A DNA stretch of 64,000 bases from Acidobacteriota bacterium (lineage in GTDB: Bacteria; Acidobacteriota; Thermoanaerobaculia; UBA5066). Both the position numbers and the translations under genes were made by a program. This document shows positions 35,601 through 44,323 of the stretch, piece after piece. Location: the NCBI GenBank assembly GCA_016716715.1, contig JADJVE010000006.1:248001-312000 (forward strand), read 5' to 3'. The notes under the pieces are model-generated. The model made no database searches. It saw nothing but the letters and a program-made list of their open reading frames with translations, and was not told the origin of the DNA. Position 1 is the stretch's first letter, and each line of letters opens with the position of its first letter.

Positions 35601-36362
35601 ATGGCCGCCAAGAAGTCGAAACCCGTCCTCGTCCTCCTCCACGGTCTGGGCGGCTGCGCGGCCGACTGGGCCGACGCCGGCGTCCCGCTCGCGAAGACCT
35701 ACGCGATCCAGGCGCTCGACCTCCCGGGCTCCTTCCGCGGGCCGAAATCCCCCGACGGCTACGACCCGGCGGCGCTCGCGCGATGGGTCCTCGGCGTTCT
35801 GCCGAAGCAGCCCGTCTTCCTCGTGGGCCACTCTCTCGGCGGGCGCGTCGCCGGCGAGATCGCGGCCCTTGCGCCGGAACGCGTCGCCGCCGTGGCGCTC
35901 GTCTCGCCCCTCGGCGCGGCGCCCTACGGCTTCACGGACACGCTCAAGTGGAAGGCGATGTCGCGCCGCGCCGTCCTCGAGAGCGTCCCCGAGTCCTCCC
36001 TCAGAAGCGCCGCCGCGTACGGCTTCGAGGGCGACGCCCCCGGCAAGAAGGCGCTCGTCGCGCGGGCCGTCGAGGCGCAGACCGGCCCGTCGAAGAAAGA
36101 CGTTTCCTTCGCGACCGAGAAGTCCGTGGACGGCGTCCTCGGGGCGCCCCCGCTCTCCGAGCGCCTCAGGGGGACGACGATGCCGCTCCTCGTCGTGACC
36201 GGCGAGCGCGATCCCCTCGTGCCGCCGAAAGACGCGCGGGCGATCCTGAAGGCCCGCCCGGACGCGACGTTCCTCGAGCTCCCGGGCCGGGGGCACTACG
36301 CTCTCTTGGAAGATCCGGGCCGGCTCGCCGAAGTCTTGCGCGGATTCTTCGCGCGGGCCTGA
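35601..36362 (+). CDS. Alpha/beta hydrolase
   Basis: A 253-residue hydrolase. LLHGLGG gives the oxyanion region, GHSLGG the nucleophile (Ser83), the Asp in GERDPLVP and the His in GRGHYALLEDP complete the triad. The layout is that of MhpC/BioH-type esterases. The ATG at 35601 lies 22 bases past the tRNA-Pro 5' end on the opposite strand. Its last 67 bases overlap the 3' end of rph on the other strand. No signal peptide; substrate unknown. Confidence 0.82.
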   Translation: MAAKKSKPVLVLLHGLGGCAADWADAGVPLAKTYAIQALDLPGSFRGPKSPDGYDPAALARWVLGVLPKQPVFLVGHSLGGRVAGEIAALAPERVAAVALVSPLGAAPYGFTDTLKWKAMSRRAVLESVPESSLRSAAAYGFEGDAPGKKALVARAVEAQTGPSKKDVSFATEKSVDGVLGAPPLSERLRGTTMPLLVVTGERDPLVPPKDARAILKARPDATFLELPGRGHYALLEDPGRLAEVLRGFFARA

Positions 36363-37147
36363 GGCAGGTCCGGCAGCCACGCGTCCGGCACGCGACCCTC
36401 GAGCGCCGCGCACTGGACGCGGAAGAGCTCGGAGAGGCCGCGCCGCGCGGCGGCGAGAAGCTCGCCGAGCATCGCCTCGTCGAACGGCTCCTTCTCCGCG
36501 GTGCCCTGGATCTCGACGAAGCGTCCCGACGACGTCCCGACGACGTTCAGGTCGACCTCGGCGGTCGAGTCCTCGGAGTAGTCGAGGTCGAGGAGAATCG
36601 TGCGCGCGTCCGGCTCGGCCCCGGCCGTGACGCCGAGGGAGATCGCCGCCACGGCCTCGCGCAGCGGGTTCCCGCGGATCGTCCGCGCCTTGAAGAGCGT
36701 GCCGGCGGCGAGCATCAGGGCGACGTACGCGCCCGTCACGGACGCGCAGCGCGTCCCCGCGTCGGCCACGAGGACGTCGCAGTCGAGCGTGATCGTCCGG
36801 TCCGCGAGGATCGAGCGATCCGCGACGCCGCGCAGCGCGCGCCCGATGAGGCGCTGGATCTCGAGCGTGCGGCCCGTCTGCTTCCCGCGCGCGGCCTCGC
36901 GCGCCGTCCGCTCGTGCGTCGCGCGCGGGAGCATTCCGTACTCGGCGGTGATCCAGCCGAGGCCGGTCTTCTGGAGGAAGGGCGGCACCTTCGCCTCGAC
37001 GGTTGCCGTGACGAGCACCTGGGTCTTGCCCTGCGTGATGAGGCACGAGCCCTCCGCGTGGGGCACCGCGTCGCAGACGATCGAGACGGGACGCAGCGAA
37101 AGCGCGGCGCGGCCGCCGGCACGGGAGAGGGCGTTGGGGTTCTTCAC
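36296..37147 (-). CDS. rph: Ribonuclease PH
   Basis: A phosphorolytic 3'-5' exonuclease trimming tRNA 3' ends. The 283-residue protein carries the RNase PH core: GSCLITQGKTQVLVTATVE, GWITAEYGMLPRATHER, RTLEIQRLIGRALR, DCDVLVADAGTRCASVTGAYVA (first part) and VDLNVVGTSSGRFVEIQGT. The start is GTG 37147 (KNPNALSRAGGRA). The C-terminal tail beyond the usual end (ARAKNPRKTSASRPGSSKRA) is extra and overlaps the convergent hydrolase by 67 bases. murI lies 43 bases upstream on the same strand. Confidence 0.94.
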   Translation of the reverse strand: MKNPNALSRAGGRAALSLRPVSIVCDAVPHAEGSCLITQGKTQVLVTATVEAKVPPFLQKTGLGWITAEYGMLPRATHERTAREAARGKQTGRTLEIQRLIGRALRGVADRSILADRTITLDCDVLVADAGTRCASVTGAYVALMLAAGTLFKARTIRGNPLREAVAAISLGVTAGAEPDARTILLDLDYSEDSTAEVDLNVVGTSSGRFVEIQGTAEKEPFDEAMLGELLAAARRGLSELFRVQCAALEGRVPDAWLPDLPQARAKNPRKTSASRPGSSKRA

Positions 37148-37190
37148 GCGGGGATTGTCCTCTTATCGCGACCAGGGCGCCCGCGGACCT

Positions 37191-38018
37191 TCACATCGGC
37201 AGGTCGACGAGCGCGAGGTCCGCCGCGGGCCGGCCGAGGAAGCGGCCCGCGACGCGGCGGAGCCGATCCGACGCGTCCGTGACGAGAATGCGCGTCTCGC
37301 CGGGCTCGTTCCCCTCGCGGCGGGCGGCCGGCGGGAGCGCCGCTTCGAGCGCGTCCGCCGCCGCGTGCGCCGAGTCGACGAGCTCCGTTCCGGGCGGGAG
37401 CGCCGCCGCGATCGTCCCCGCGAGGAGCGGGTAGTGCGTGCAGCCGAGGACGACGATGCGCGCGCCCGAGGAGCCCACGGGCCCGAGGTACCGCGCCGCG
37501 GCCGCGCGGGCGACCTCGTTCCCGGTCCAGCCCTCCTCGGCGAGCGGCACGAAGAGCGGGCACGCCGTGTGGAGCACTTCGCGCTCCGGATCCAGCGCGC
37601 GGATCGCGCGGCCGTAGGCGTCGGACGCCACGGTCGCCTCGGTCGCGAGGACGGCGATCGGCCCGCGCGGCTCTCCCGCCGCCTCGCGCGCCCGCGCCAC
37701 GGCGACGGCGGCGACGGCGCCGGGCGCCACGACGCCGATCACGGGCACGGGCGACATCTCGACGATCGCGTCGAGCGCGAGCGCCGAGGCCGTGTTGCAG
37801 GCGACGACGACGGCCTTCACGCCGTGGTCGAGGAGGAAGCCGACCGCGCGGCGGGCGTAGCGGCGGACGGTCTCGGCGGACTTCGTCCCGTACGGAAGGC
37901 GCGCCGTGTCGCCGAGGTAGAGCAGCCGCTCGTGCGGGAGCCGGCGGGCGATCGCGTCGAGAACGGTCAGCCCGCCCACACCCGAGTCGAAGAGGCCGAT
38001 GGGCCGTTCGTCGCTCAC
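37191..38018 (-). CDS. murI: Glutamate racemase
   Basis: MurI supplies D-glutamate for peptidoglycan. The 275-residue protein starts at GTG 38018 (SDERPIGLFDSGVGGLTVL) with substrate motif FDSGVGG, YLGDTARLPYG, the first catalytic Cys in VVACNTAS and the second in VLGCTHYPLL. It overlaps the GerMN gene by 4 bases. With the amidase and GerMN genes upstream it forms a peptidoglycan cluster. Confidence 0.94.
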   Translation of the reverse strand: MSDERPIGLFDSGVGGLTVLDAIARRLPHERLLYLGDTARLPYGTKSAETVRRYARRAVGFLLDHGVKAVVVACNTASALALDAIVEMSPVPVIGVVAPGAVAAVAVARAREAAGEPRGPIAVLATEATVASDAYGRAIRALDPEREVLHTACPLFVPLAEEGWTGNEVARAAAARYLGPVGSSGARIVVLGCTHYPLLAGTIAAALPPGTELVDSAHAAADALEAALPPAARREGNEPGETRILVTDASDRLRRVAGRFLGRPAADLALVDLPM

Positions 38019-38731
38019 GTCGTTTCCCCCTTCGGCCTCGCGGGCGGCTTCGCCGGCTTCGGAGGCCGCGGCGCCGGCGTCGACGTCGCCGTGGGCGTCG
38101 GAGCCGGCGTCGGCGTCGCCGCCGGCGGCGGCTGCGCCGGGCGCGGCGTCTCCGCGGCGGCGCGCGTGAAGTCCGGCGCGATCGGGTGCGCGAGGTCCAC
38201 GTGCCCCGCGAGCGTCTCGGCGGGCTCCCCCGCCACGAGGAAGACGACGCGCGTCACGCCCGTCATGTTCTTGCCGACCGTGACGGCGAGCGCCTGCACG
38301 GCGGCGTCCTCCTCGTGCGCGCCCGCCTGCCATTTCACGAGAGCGGGCGGCGCGACGTCGAGGACGGCCACGCCGTCGCGCAGGAGGTACGCCCCGCGCA
38401 GCGTCCAGCCCTCGGGAAACGGCTTGACGAGGTCGGCGCTGCGGGGCCCCTCGACGACGCCGGACGCCACCGCCCGCAGGAACGCGACGTCGTCCGCGGC
38501 CACGGGCACGTCGCGCGCCTCGGGGTGCAGCATGCCGTCGCCCTCCTTCGACTCGAAGAACAGCGTCACGTTGCGCGCGGGGATCGGTGTCGGCGGCACG
38601 ACGGCCGTCGGGCGAGGCGCGGGAGCGGGCGGCGCGCCGGCCTTCGGGCTCCTGACGCTCCGCATCACGACGAACGCACCGAGGAGCAGGGCGAGGATCG
38701 CGACGAGCGCGAGCGCGAAGCGGCGGGCCAC
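38015..38731 (-). CDS. Membrane-anchored GerMN domain protein
   Basis: A 238-residue protein. An N-terminal anchor (ALALVAILALLLGAFVVM) is followed by a Pro-rich linker and then a GerMN domain (NVTLFFESKEGDGMLHPEA, FLRAVASGVVEGP, then GVAVLDVAPPA, AVTVGKNMTGVTRVVFLVAG). A Pro/Thr/Lys-rich tail follows. GerMN is found in spore-germination GerM and in peptidoglycan-associated proteins of non-sporulating bacteria, often beside amidases. The GTG at 38731 is 5 bases after the amidase stop. Confidence 0.8.
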   Translation of the reverse strand: MARRFALALVAILALLLGAFVVMRSVRSPKAGAPPAPAPRPTAVVPPTPIPARNVTLFFESKEGDGMLHPEARDVPVAADDVAFLRAVASGVVEGPRSADLVKPFPEGWTLRGAYLLRDGVAVLDVAPPALVKWQAGAHEEDAAVQALAVTVGKNMTGVTRVVFLVAGEPAETLAGHVDLAHPIAPDFTRAAAETPRPAQPPPAATPTPAPTPTATSTPAPRPPKPAKPPARPKGETT

Positions 38732-38736
38732 GGGAC

Positions 38737-40263
38737 TCAGCTCTTGCCGTTCTTCGGCGCGTACGGCACGGGCGCGGCGCCGTCGGCGGACCGGAAGTAC
38801 GTCTCGAGGCTGCCCGCGAGCGTGTCCGCGACCTGCCGGCGGAACTCCTCGGAATTGATCTTCTTCTCCTCGTCGGGGTTCGTGATGAACGACACCTCGA
38901 CGAGCACCGCGGGCGCGTTCACACCAATGAGGACGCGGAACGGCGCCTGCTTCACGCCGCGCGTCGTGATCCCGAGCAGGCGGTTGAAGTCGGCCTGCAC
39001 GATCTCGGCGAGACGCGCGGACGCGCCGAGGTGCTGGTTCTGCGCGAGGTCCCAGAGGATGAGGTCGAGGTCGCGCACCGCGGCGTTCTTCTCCGCGCTG
39101 GCCGCCCCGGGCGCGGCGCGGTTCTCGCTCTCGGCGAGCGCGGCCGCCGCGCGGTCCGACGCGTCGAGCGACAGGTAGTAGACCTCCGTGCCGTGCGCGG
39201 AGGCCGCGCGCGACGCGTTGCAGTGGATGGAGAGGAAGACGTCCGCCTTCGCGGCGTTCGCGGCGGCGGCGCGGTCGTCGAGGCCCACGGTCGCATCCGT
39301 CGTCCGGGTCATGAGGACGCGGTACCCGCGGCGCTGGAGCGTCTCGACGACCGTCCTCGCGAGCGCGAGCGTCGCGTCTTTCTCGAGCGAGCCGCCCGGC
39401 CCCTTCGCCCCTTCCTCGGTTCCGCCGTGGCCGGGGTCGACGACGATCGTCTTCACGTTCTTCGCGGCGGCGGGCGCCGGGACCGGCGCGGCGGGCGCGG
39501 CGGAGGGCGCGGCTCCGGCCTTGCGGGCGACGTCCACGACGAGGCGGGGCGGCGTCCCGAGCGCATAGACGTTCGCGGCGAGGCCCTTTTCGCGAAAGAC
39601 GATCGTCACCTCGCCGCCGCGCACGAGGAGCCGCGCGACGCGCGGCGAATCGAGGACGCGCTCGGGCGACGGCGCGGTGAGGCGCGTGCCCGGAAAGTGC
39701 AGGACGACCTGTTCCGGCGTCGCCTCCACCGCGTACGACGGCGACTGCGAGAATCGGAGCACGATCTTCGTGACGTCGCCGAGCTCCGCGACGGAGGGCT
39801 CCACGCCGACTTCGACGAAATCCGACTTCTTCGCCGAGAGCGTGCGCGTCCCCTTGTCCCACGCGAGCGCCTGGCCCGTGAGCGGACCGAGAACCCTCAC
39901 GAAGAACTCCGGCTCGGCCCACGCGCCGAGGCTCGACGCGCGCACGGGCGACGCGAGGTTCACCACCTTCGTGTCCACGACCGCGATCGGCGACTCGGCG
40001 CCGAAGACGGCCGTGCGGCCCTTGACCTTCACCTCGTACGAGCGCGTGCGTTCGTCCCACGCGATCGTCCCGTCGAGGGCGGCAACGGCGTCGTTGACGA
40101 GAAGGAACGTCCGCCCGTCGCGCTCTTCGGCGCGGATCGACGCGGGCGGCTTGGCGTCCCGCGCGAGGGACGCGTCCTGGGCCTCGACGGAGCGGGCGCC
40201 GGACAGGAACGAGAATCCCGCGGCGGCGAGAAGAACGAGGAACCGGGCCGTCGCGCGCGTCAC
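38737..40263 (-). CDS. N-acetylmuramoyl-L-alanine amidase with AMIN-like domain
   Basis: A 508-residue exported amidase that cleaves the peptide from the glycan strand of peptidoglycan. Signal peptide FLVLLAAAGFSFLSGARS. Residues about 40-130 form a copper-amine-oxidase-N-like strand-rich region, and about 145-240 an AMIN-like region (TKIVLRFSQSPSYAVEATP). The Amidase_3 domain has the zinc-binding residues in VVDPGHGGTEEGA (His), the later Glu/His in SIHCNAS, and catalytic Glu in LVEVSFITNP. It starts at GTG 40263, 69 bases before the divergent tmRNA, and heads the amidase-GerMN-murI-rph run. Confidence 0.92.
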   Translation of the reverse strand: MTRATARFLVLLAAAGFSFLSGARSVEAQDASLARDAKPPASIRAEERDGRTFLLVNDAVAALDGTIAWDERTRSYEVKVKGRTAVFGAESPIAVVDTKVVNLASPVRASSLGAWAEPEFFVRVLGPLTGQALAWDKGTRTLSAKKSDFVEVGVEPSVAELGDVTKIVLRFSQSPSYAVEATPEQVVLHFPGTRLTAPSPERVLDSPRVARLLVRGGEVTIVFREKGLAANVYALGTPPRLVVDVARKAGAAPSAAPAAPVPAPAAAKNVKTIVVDPGHGGTEEGAKGPGGSLEKDATLALARTVVETLQRRGYRVLMTRTTDATVGLDDRAAAANAAKADVFLSIHCNASRAASAHGTEVYYLSLDASDRAAAALAESENRAAPGAASAEKNAAVRDLDLILWDLAQNQHLGASARLAEIVQADFNRLLGITTRGVKQAPFRVLIGVNAPAVLVEVSFITNPDEEKKINSEEFRRQVADTLAGSLETYFRSADGAAPVPYAPKNGKS

Positions 40264-40332
40264 CCGCGAATTATGGCGACTCCCGGGTCTTTTCGCCCGG
40301 GTGCCGACCTGTTATCCTCATCGATCACGATT

Positions 40333-40691
40333 GGGGGCGTCCCGGTTTCGACGGGGCATTCAGCGATCGAGGAGCACGCCGAGCACGGCCGTTCGCTCGT
40401 AAAAACGACGGTCAAATTCAATCGCCAACAGCGATTACGCTCTCGCGGCTTAATTAGCCGTGACGGGCGCCGGGGAGCCTGTCCGGGGCGCCTCGGCGTT
40501 TGACGCGAAATCCGGACTGGGGATCATCTCCGCCGCCTGAAGAGATGGCCCGAGAAGCTCAGGATCGCCGCCGCGCCCGGTCGTCCGGACCTGAAGACGC
40601 GGTGGTTAAAAAAAACAAGTCCGGACTGAGCGTGGAGAATCTCGACGTTCGGGCGCTTCGGACGGGGGTTCGACTCCCCCCGCCTCCACCA
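40333..40691 (+). ncRNA. ssrA: Transfer-messenger RNA (tmRNA)
   Basis: One-piece 359-base tmRNA. The tRNA-like ends pair GGGGGCG (40333-40339) with CGCCTCC (40681-40687), followed by ACCA (40688-40691), and the T-arm contains GGTTCGACTCC. The tag reading frame begins GCC at 40424 and reads ANSDYALAA then TAA (40451-40453). The tag ends in the ALAA signal recognised by ClpXP/ClpAP. It rescues ribosomes stalled on broken mRNAs. A weak -10-like TATCCT lies at 40313-40318. Confidence 0.96.
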
Positions 40692-40761
40692 TTTACGGCA
40701 AGCGGTATTTCCGCTGGCGAACCGGCCCCGGGAAACGCGGCGGCCGGGGGATTTCCGGGTC

Positions 40762-42264
40762 TCAGGCGACGGACGTCGGTGTCAGCGTGCCGTGGGTGAA
40801 CGCGCGGCGGCCACCCCGGGGAATCTCCGGGGGTCCTCCCGCTGGGGGGGGGGGGGTGGGGGGGGGAAGAACTTCGCGACGTCCGCGTCCATGTCCGGCG
40901 GCGGGACTCGCGGGGGGAGGCGGGCCGCGAGCCGTCAGTCTCGCGCCCCCGGGGGGGGGGGGGGGGGGGGGGGGGCGGCGCGGGGCGCGCGTCCGCGTCC
41001 TCCCGCGCTGCCCGACGCCCGGGTAGAGGACGAAGCGCGCGTCGAGGCCCGCCTTCTGGTAGAGGCCCTCGGCCCCCTTCCAGCGGGAGACCGGCGTCGG
41101 GCCGAAGAGACGGAAGACGAGATCTTCGTCGGCCTTCGAGAAGCTGTCGCGGTAGATCACCGCGTCGTTCGCGTCCTTGTCGCCGAGCAAGAAGAGCCAC
41201 GCGACGGCCTTCAACGCGCTCTCGTCGACGGGCCTTCCCACGAGCGCGCGGACGTCGGCCACGCCGACGGGGTACGGCAGCGTTTTGCCGTCGGCCTTCT
41301 CGACGGGCGCGATCGGCCAGCCGCCCGGCGACCCACAGGCCACCGCGAGGACCCGCGAGGGGTGAAGGACGGCGAAGCGGTTCACGAACGAACCCGACGC
41401 CGAGAAACCGCGCAGGAGGAGTCTTGCGTCGACCGTGATTCCCCTGGCCGCGAGAACCGCCCGCGCGTCGTCCGCCATGGCAAGGAGCTGCAAGTCGACA
41501 CGCCGGAACGCGGGAGCTTCCGTCTGCAGGGCCGCGCGCGTGAGCGCGTGGAGGTAAAGGTTTTCGTCGCCCCCGATCGGCGGCCGCGGAAAGAGCGGCA
41601 CGAGGAGCGGCGCGCCGAGCGCATCGGCGAGCGCCGCTTGCCGGCGCACCTCGCACGTGGACGCGGCGCGGATCATCTCCACGTCGTCGGTGGTGTACCC
41701 CGTGTTGTTCGGGACCACGAGGAGGTGCCCCGAGCGTGGCGCCTTCGGCACGTAAAGGAAGTACGGCCAGTGGAAGCCCCGCGCGGGCGCCGCCGGCTGC
41801 TCGGACGTGAGCGCGGCGTTCATCTCGCAGCGATGGACGAGGAATCCCTTCACGCCGAAGAGGGCGCGGCCCCCGGACGCCTTCGAGGGATCGATCTCGA
41901 GGACGTACTTCCCCGCCGCGAGCACACGCGTGACGTCGGACTCGCCCCGGCGCCCGGCCCACGCGAGGACCGGCGCGCCGTCCGGCCCGACGAGCGTCAC
42001 CGAGGCTTCGCCCTCGCGGGTCTCCATCCAGAAGCTGAGCCGGTGCCGGTCGCTGGCCTTCGGAAGCAGGAACTCGAAGCGCACGGGCTTCTGCCCGAGG
42101 CTGAAGCCCTGCGTCATGTTGAACCCGTCGGCGACGAGCGCGGCGTTGCGCTTCTTCGCCTCCGCGGCGAGCGGGTCGGGCGCCTGGGCGTCGGCCCCCG
42201 GCGCGGCGGCCGCCCCGCACGACACGAACAGGATGAGCGCCGCGCACGCGGCTCCCCGGACCAT
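40762..42264 (-). CDS. Secreted esterase-like hydrolase, C-terminus damaged by G runs
   Basis: An exported protein from ATG 42264 (signal AACAALILFVSCGAAAAP, possibly lipidated). The middle carries an alpha/beta-hydrolase domain of the PHB-depolymerase/esterase type: LLVVPNNTGY, the nucleophile in LRGFSASGSFVNRFA, and LFLLGDKDAND near the acid. The frame is good to ARFVLYPGVG (about 41010). It then runs into poly-C codons (the complement of G25 and G13/G9). The real tail, DMDADVAKFF, is recognisable in another frame at 40866-40895. The nominal stop at 40762 is therefore unreliable. It lies 2 bases downstream of the beta-lactamase-fold gene. Confidence 0.65.
   Translation of the reverse strand: MVRGAACAALILFVSCGAAAAPGADAQAPDPLAAEAKKRNAALVADGFNMTQGFSLGQKPVRFEFLLPKASDRHRLSFWMETREGEASVTLVGPDGAPVLAWAGRRGESDVTRVLAAGKYVLEIDPSKASGGRALFGVKGFLVHRCEMNAALTSEQPAAPARGFHWPYFLYVPKAPRSGHLLVVPNNTGYTTDDVEMIRAASTCEVRRQAALADALGAPLLVPLFPRPPIGGDENLYLHALTRAALQTEAPAFRRVDLQLLAMADDARAVLAARGITVDARLLLRGFSASGSFVNRFAVLHPSRVLAVACGSPGGWPIAPVEKADGKTLPYPVGVADVRALVGRPVDESALKAVAWLFLLGDKDANDAVIYRDSFSKADEDLVFRLFGPTPVSRWKGAEGLYQKAGLDARFVLYPGVGQRGRTRTRAPRRPPPPPPPPGGARLTARGPPPPASPAAGHGRGRREVLPPPTPPPPAGGPPEIPRGGRRAFTHGTLTPTSVA
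40844..40975. repeat. Homopolymer-G region (G13, G9, G25)
   Basis: Runs of 13 G (40844-40856) and 9 G (40858-40866) separated by one T, then 25 G (40951-40975) after CCCCC. They lie within the 3' end of the esterase gene and break its frame. Such runs occur nowhere else in the window. They look like sequencing or assembly artefacts, although an unstable repeat cannot be excluded. Confidence 0.8.
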
Positions 42265-42266
42265 GC

Positions 42267-44258
42267 CTAGTTCGCCCTCGCCTCGTCGAACGCGTACTCG
42301 TGCTGCGCGTCGCGCAGGACGAGGGAGCGCTTTCCGTCCTTGTCCGCCACGACGAACTCGAAGCCCTCGATCGTCGGGTCGATCGTGATGAAGGAGATCG
42401 TCCCGTCGTCGTTCTTGCGCGACGCGACGACGCTGTGCCACTCGCCAACGTCGAAGACGACGGCGCCGCCCGCGCCCTTCTTCACGGCGAGATCGCCGAG
42501 GGCCTTGCTCGCGTAGCGCGGCGCGAGCTTCGCCGCCGCGGAGGCGTCGGCCGGGATCACGAGGCGCTCGCGCGCCTTCGCGATGGCCGCCGCCCGCTGC
42601 TTGACCCCGACGCGGATCGACTCCTCGGCCTCCGGCTTGCCGTCGAAGAGCACCTCGACGAGGCGCCTCAGGAGCGGCCCGCGCAGCGAGACGCCCGCGT
42701 CCGAGTTCGTCAGGATGACGGCGCCGACGCCGTGCTCGGGCAGCCAGATCATGTCGCTGTGGTACCCGGCGAGGTCGCCGCCGTGGTGCACGATCGGGAT
42801 TCCCCACTTCTTGTCCACGAAGAGGCCCATCCCGTACGTGACGTCCTCGCCGACCGCCACCTGCGGCGCGCGCCGCGCGAGGAGGTTCTCCTCCGAGACG
42901 AGGCGCTTGCCGCCCGGAAGCGCGCCCTTCGCCAGCTCCATCGCCACGTACTTCGAGAGGTCGCGGGCGCTCGTCCACACGCCTCCGGCCGGCCGGGCCG
43001 GCACGATGGACTCGTTCAGGTCCATCCGGGCCCGCACGGTCTTCCCGTCCGGGTCGTCGCCGTGCGGCTGCGCGACGTTTCCCCTGAGGGCGCGGGCGAA
43101 GTCGAACGTGGTGTTTTTCATTCCGAGGGGCAGGAAGACCTTCACCCGCATCGCCTCGTCGTAGGCGGCGCCCAGCTCGCGTCCGGGATACGACAGCGTT
43201 CCTCCGATGAACCCCGCCGCGGCCGCCATCAGGTTGCTGTACTGGAAGACCTCGCCGAACTTGCTCGTCGGCTGCATGGTGCCGAGGAGGCCGAGCGCCG
43301 ACGCGGGCGTCGCGCTCCGGTACTCGAAGAGCCATTCCATGTCCTGCCGCGGGAGACCCGTGCACGCGCACACGAGGTGCTTCACGAGCACCTGCTTCGT
43401 CGTCGCCGCGTCGCCGAGCCGGAACGCGGGATAGACCCCCGTGACGGGCTGGTTCCAGCCGAGCTTCTTCTCGTCGGCGAGCTCGGCGAGGAGCAGCGTC
43501 GTGAGCGCTTTCGTGTTCGACGCCGCGATGAAGAGCGTGTCCGCGTCGACCTTGTCCGGCTTGCCGAGCTCCTTCACGCCGAGGCCGCCTTCCCACACGA
43601 CCTTGCCGCCGTCGAGGAAGGCGAGGCCGACGCCCGGCACCGCGTACTGCTTCATGCCGTCCTCGACGAACGCCTTCAGGACCGCGATCCGGGAGGCGTC
43701 GAGCGGATGAGCCTTCTTCCCCGCGAAGGTCTCGCGCGAGTAACCCTTCGGCCGGAGGCTCTGCAGGACGAGACCGATCGGCGCGCCGCGCTTCTCGGCC
43801 GTCGGCTCGGTCGCGTCGAGGATGAAGACGATCCACGCCTTCCCGGCGCGCCACGCGCCGGCCACGACCACGACGCGCTCGTTCGGCGAGGTCTCGTACT
43901 CGAAGCTCTTCCGCTCCTCCCACCCGTTGCGCGGGGCGCCCGGCGTCGCGAGCCTCAGCGGCCGCTTCGCGTCGGGCTTGTAGGCGGACCACGCCGCGGC
44001 GACCGCGGCCTCGGCGTCCTTCGCCTCGACGTCCACGAGCGCGAGATGCGAATCCCCCTCGGGCGGGTCCAGCACCACGAGCGGGCCCTTCGTCGTGATC
44101 GTCCAGCCCGCCGGCGCCGTGAACGTCGCGCCCGCGGCCGTGGTGCGGGGCGAGTCGGCGGCGAGGACTTCCTTCGCGGGAGCCTGCGCCGAAGCGTTCG
44201 CGGCGGAAAGGGGAAGCGCGAGGACAAAAGAAAGAGCGAGGACTGAGAGGCGTGCCAT
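42267..44258 (-). CDS. Secreted beta-lactamase-fold serine hydrolase
   Basis: A 663-residue exported protein (signal LALSFVLALPLSAANASAQ). Residues 30-180 are an unassigned N-terminal region (FTAPAGWTITTKGPLVVLDPP). The serine-hydrolase domain follows, with the SxxK motif in IAASNTKALT, YSN in VFQYSNLMAAA and HGG in IVHHGGDLAGYHSD, the class C beta-lactamase/penicillin-binding pattern. The C-terminal part (ADASAAAKLAPRYASKALG onward) resembles the DUF3471-like tail of such esterases. It starts at ATG 44258. The esterase gene follows 2 bases later, forming a two-gene operon. It probably acts on esters or peptides outside the cell. Confidence 0.87.
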   Translation of the reverse strand: MARLSVLALSFVLALPLSAANASAQAPAKEVLAADSPRTTAAGATFTAPAGWTITTKGPLVVLDPPEGDSHLALVDVEAKDAEAAVAAAWSAYKPDAKRPLRLATPGAPRNGWEERKSFEYETSPNERVVVVAGAWRAGKAWIVFILDATEPTAEKRGAPIGLVLQSLRPKGYSRETFAGKKAHPLDASRIAVLKAFVEDGMKQYAVPGVGLAFLDGGKVVWEGGLGVKELGKPDKVDADTLFIAASNTKALTTLLLAELADEKKLGWNQPVTGVYPAFRLGDAATTKQVLVKHLVCACTGLPRQDMEWLFEYRSATPASALGLLGTMQPTSKFGEVFQYSNLMAAAAGFIGGTLSYPGRELGAAYDEAMRVKVFLPLGMKNTTFDFARALRGNVAQPHGDDPDGKTVRARMDLNESIVPARPAGGVWTSARDLSKYVAMELAKGALPGGKRLVSEENLLARRAPQVAVGEDVTYGMGLFVDKKWGIPIVHHGGDLAGYHSDMIWLPEHGVGAVILTNSDAGVSLRGPLLRRLVEVLFDGKPEAEESIRVGVKQRAAAIAKARERLVIPADASAAAKLAPRYASKALGDLAVKKGAGGAVVFDVGEWHSVVASRKNDDGTISFITIDPTIEGFEFVVADKDGKRSLVLRDAQHEYAFDEARAN

Positions 44259-44323
44259 GGTCCCTCCGTTCGGGCACAGTCTAGGACGCCAAGGGCGGTA
44301 GAGTGCCTCCCGGAGGCCTTCGC

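Noticed and set aside
40282..40301. Palindrome CCCGGG...CCCGGG between amidase and tmRNA
   Set aside because: Short restriction-like palindrome in a GC-rich gap; no clear role.
40692..40790. tmRNA terminator
   Set aside because: GC-rich hairpins are present but no T tract follows.
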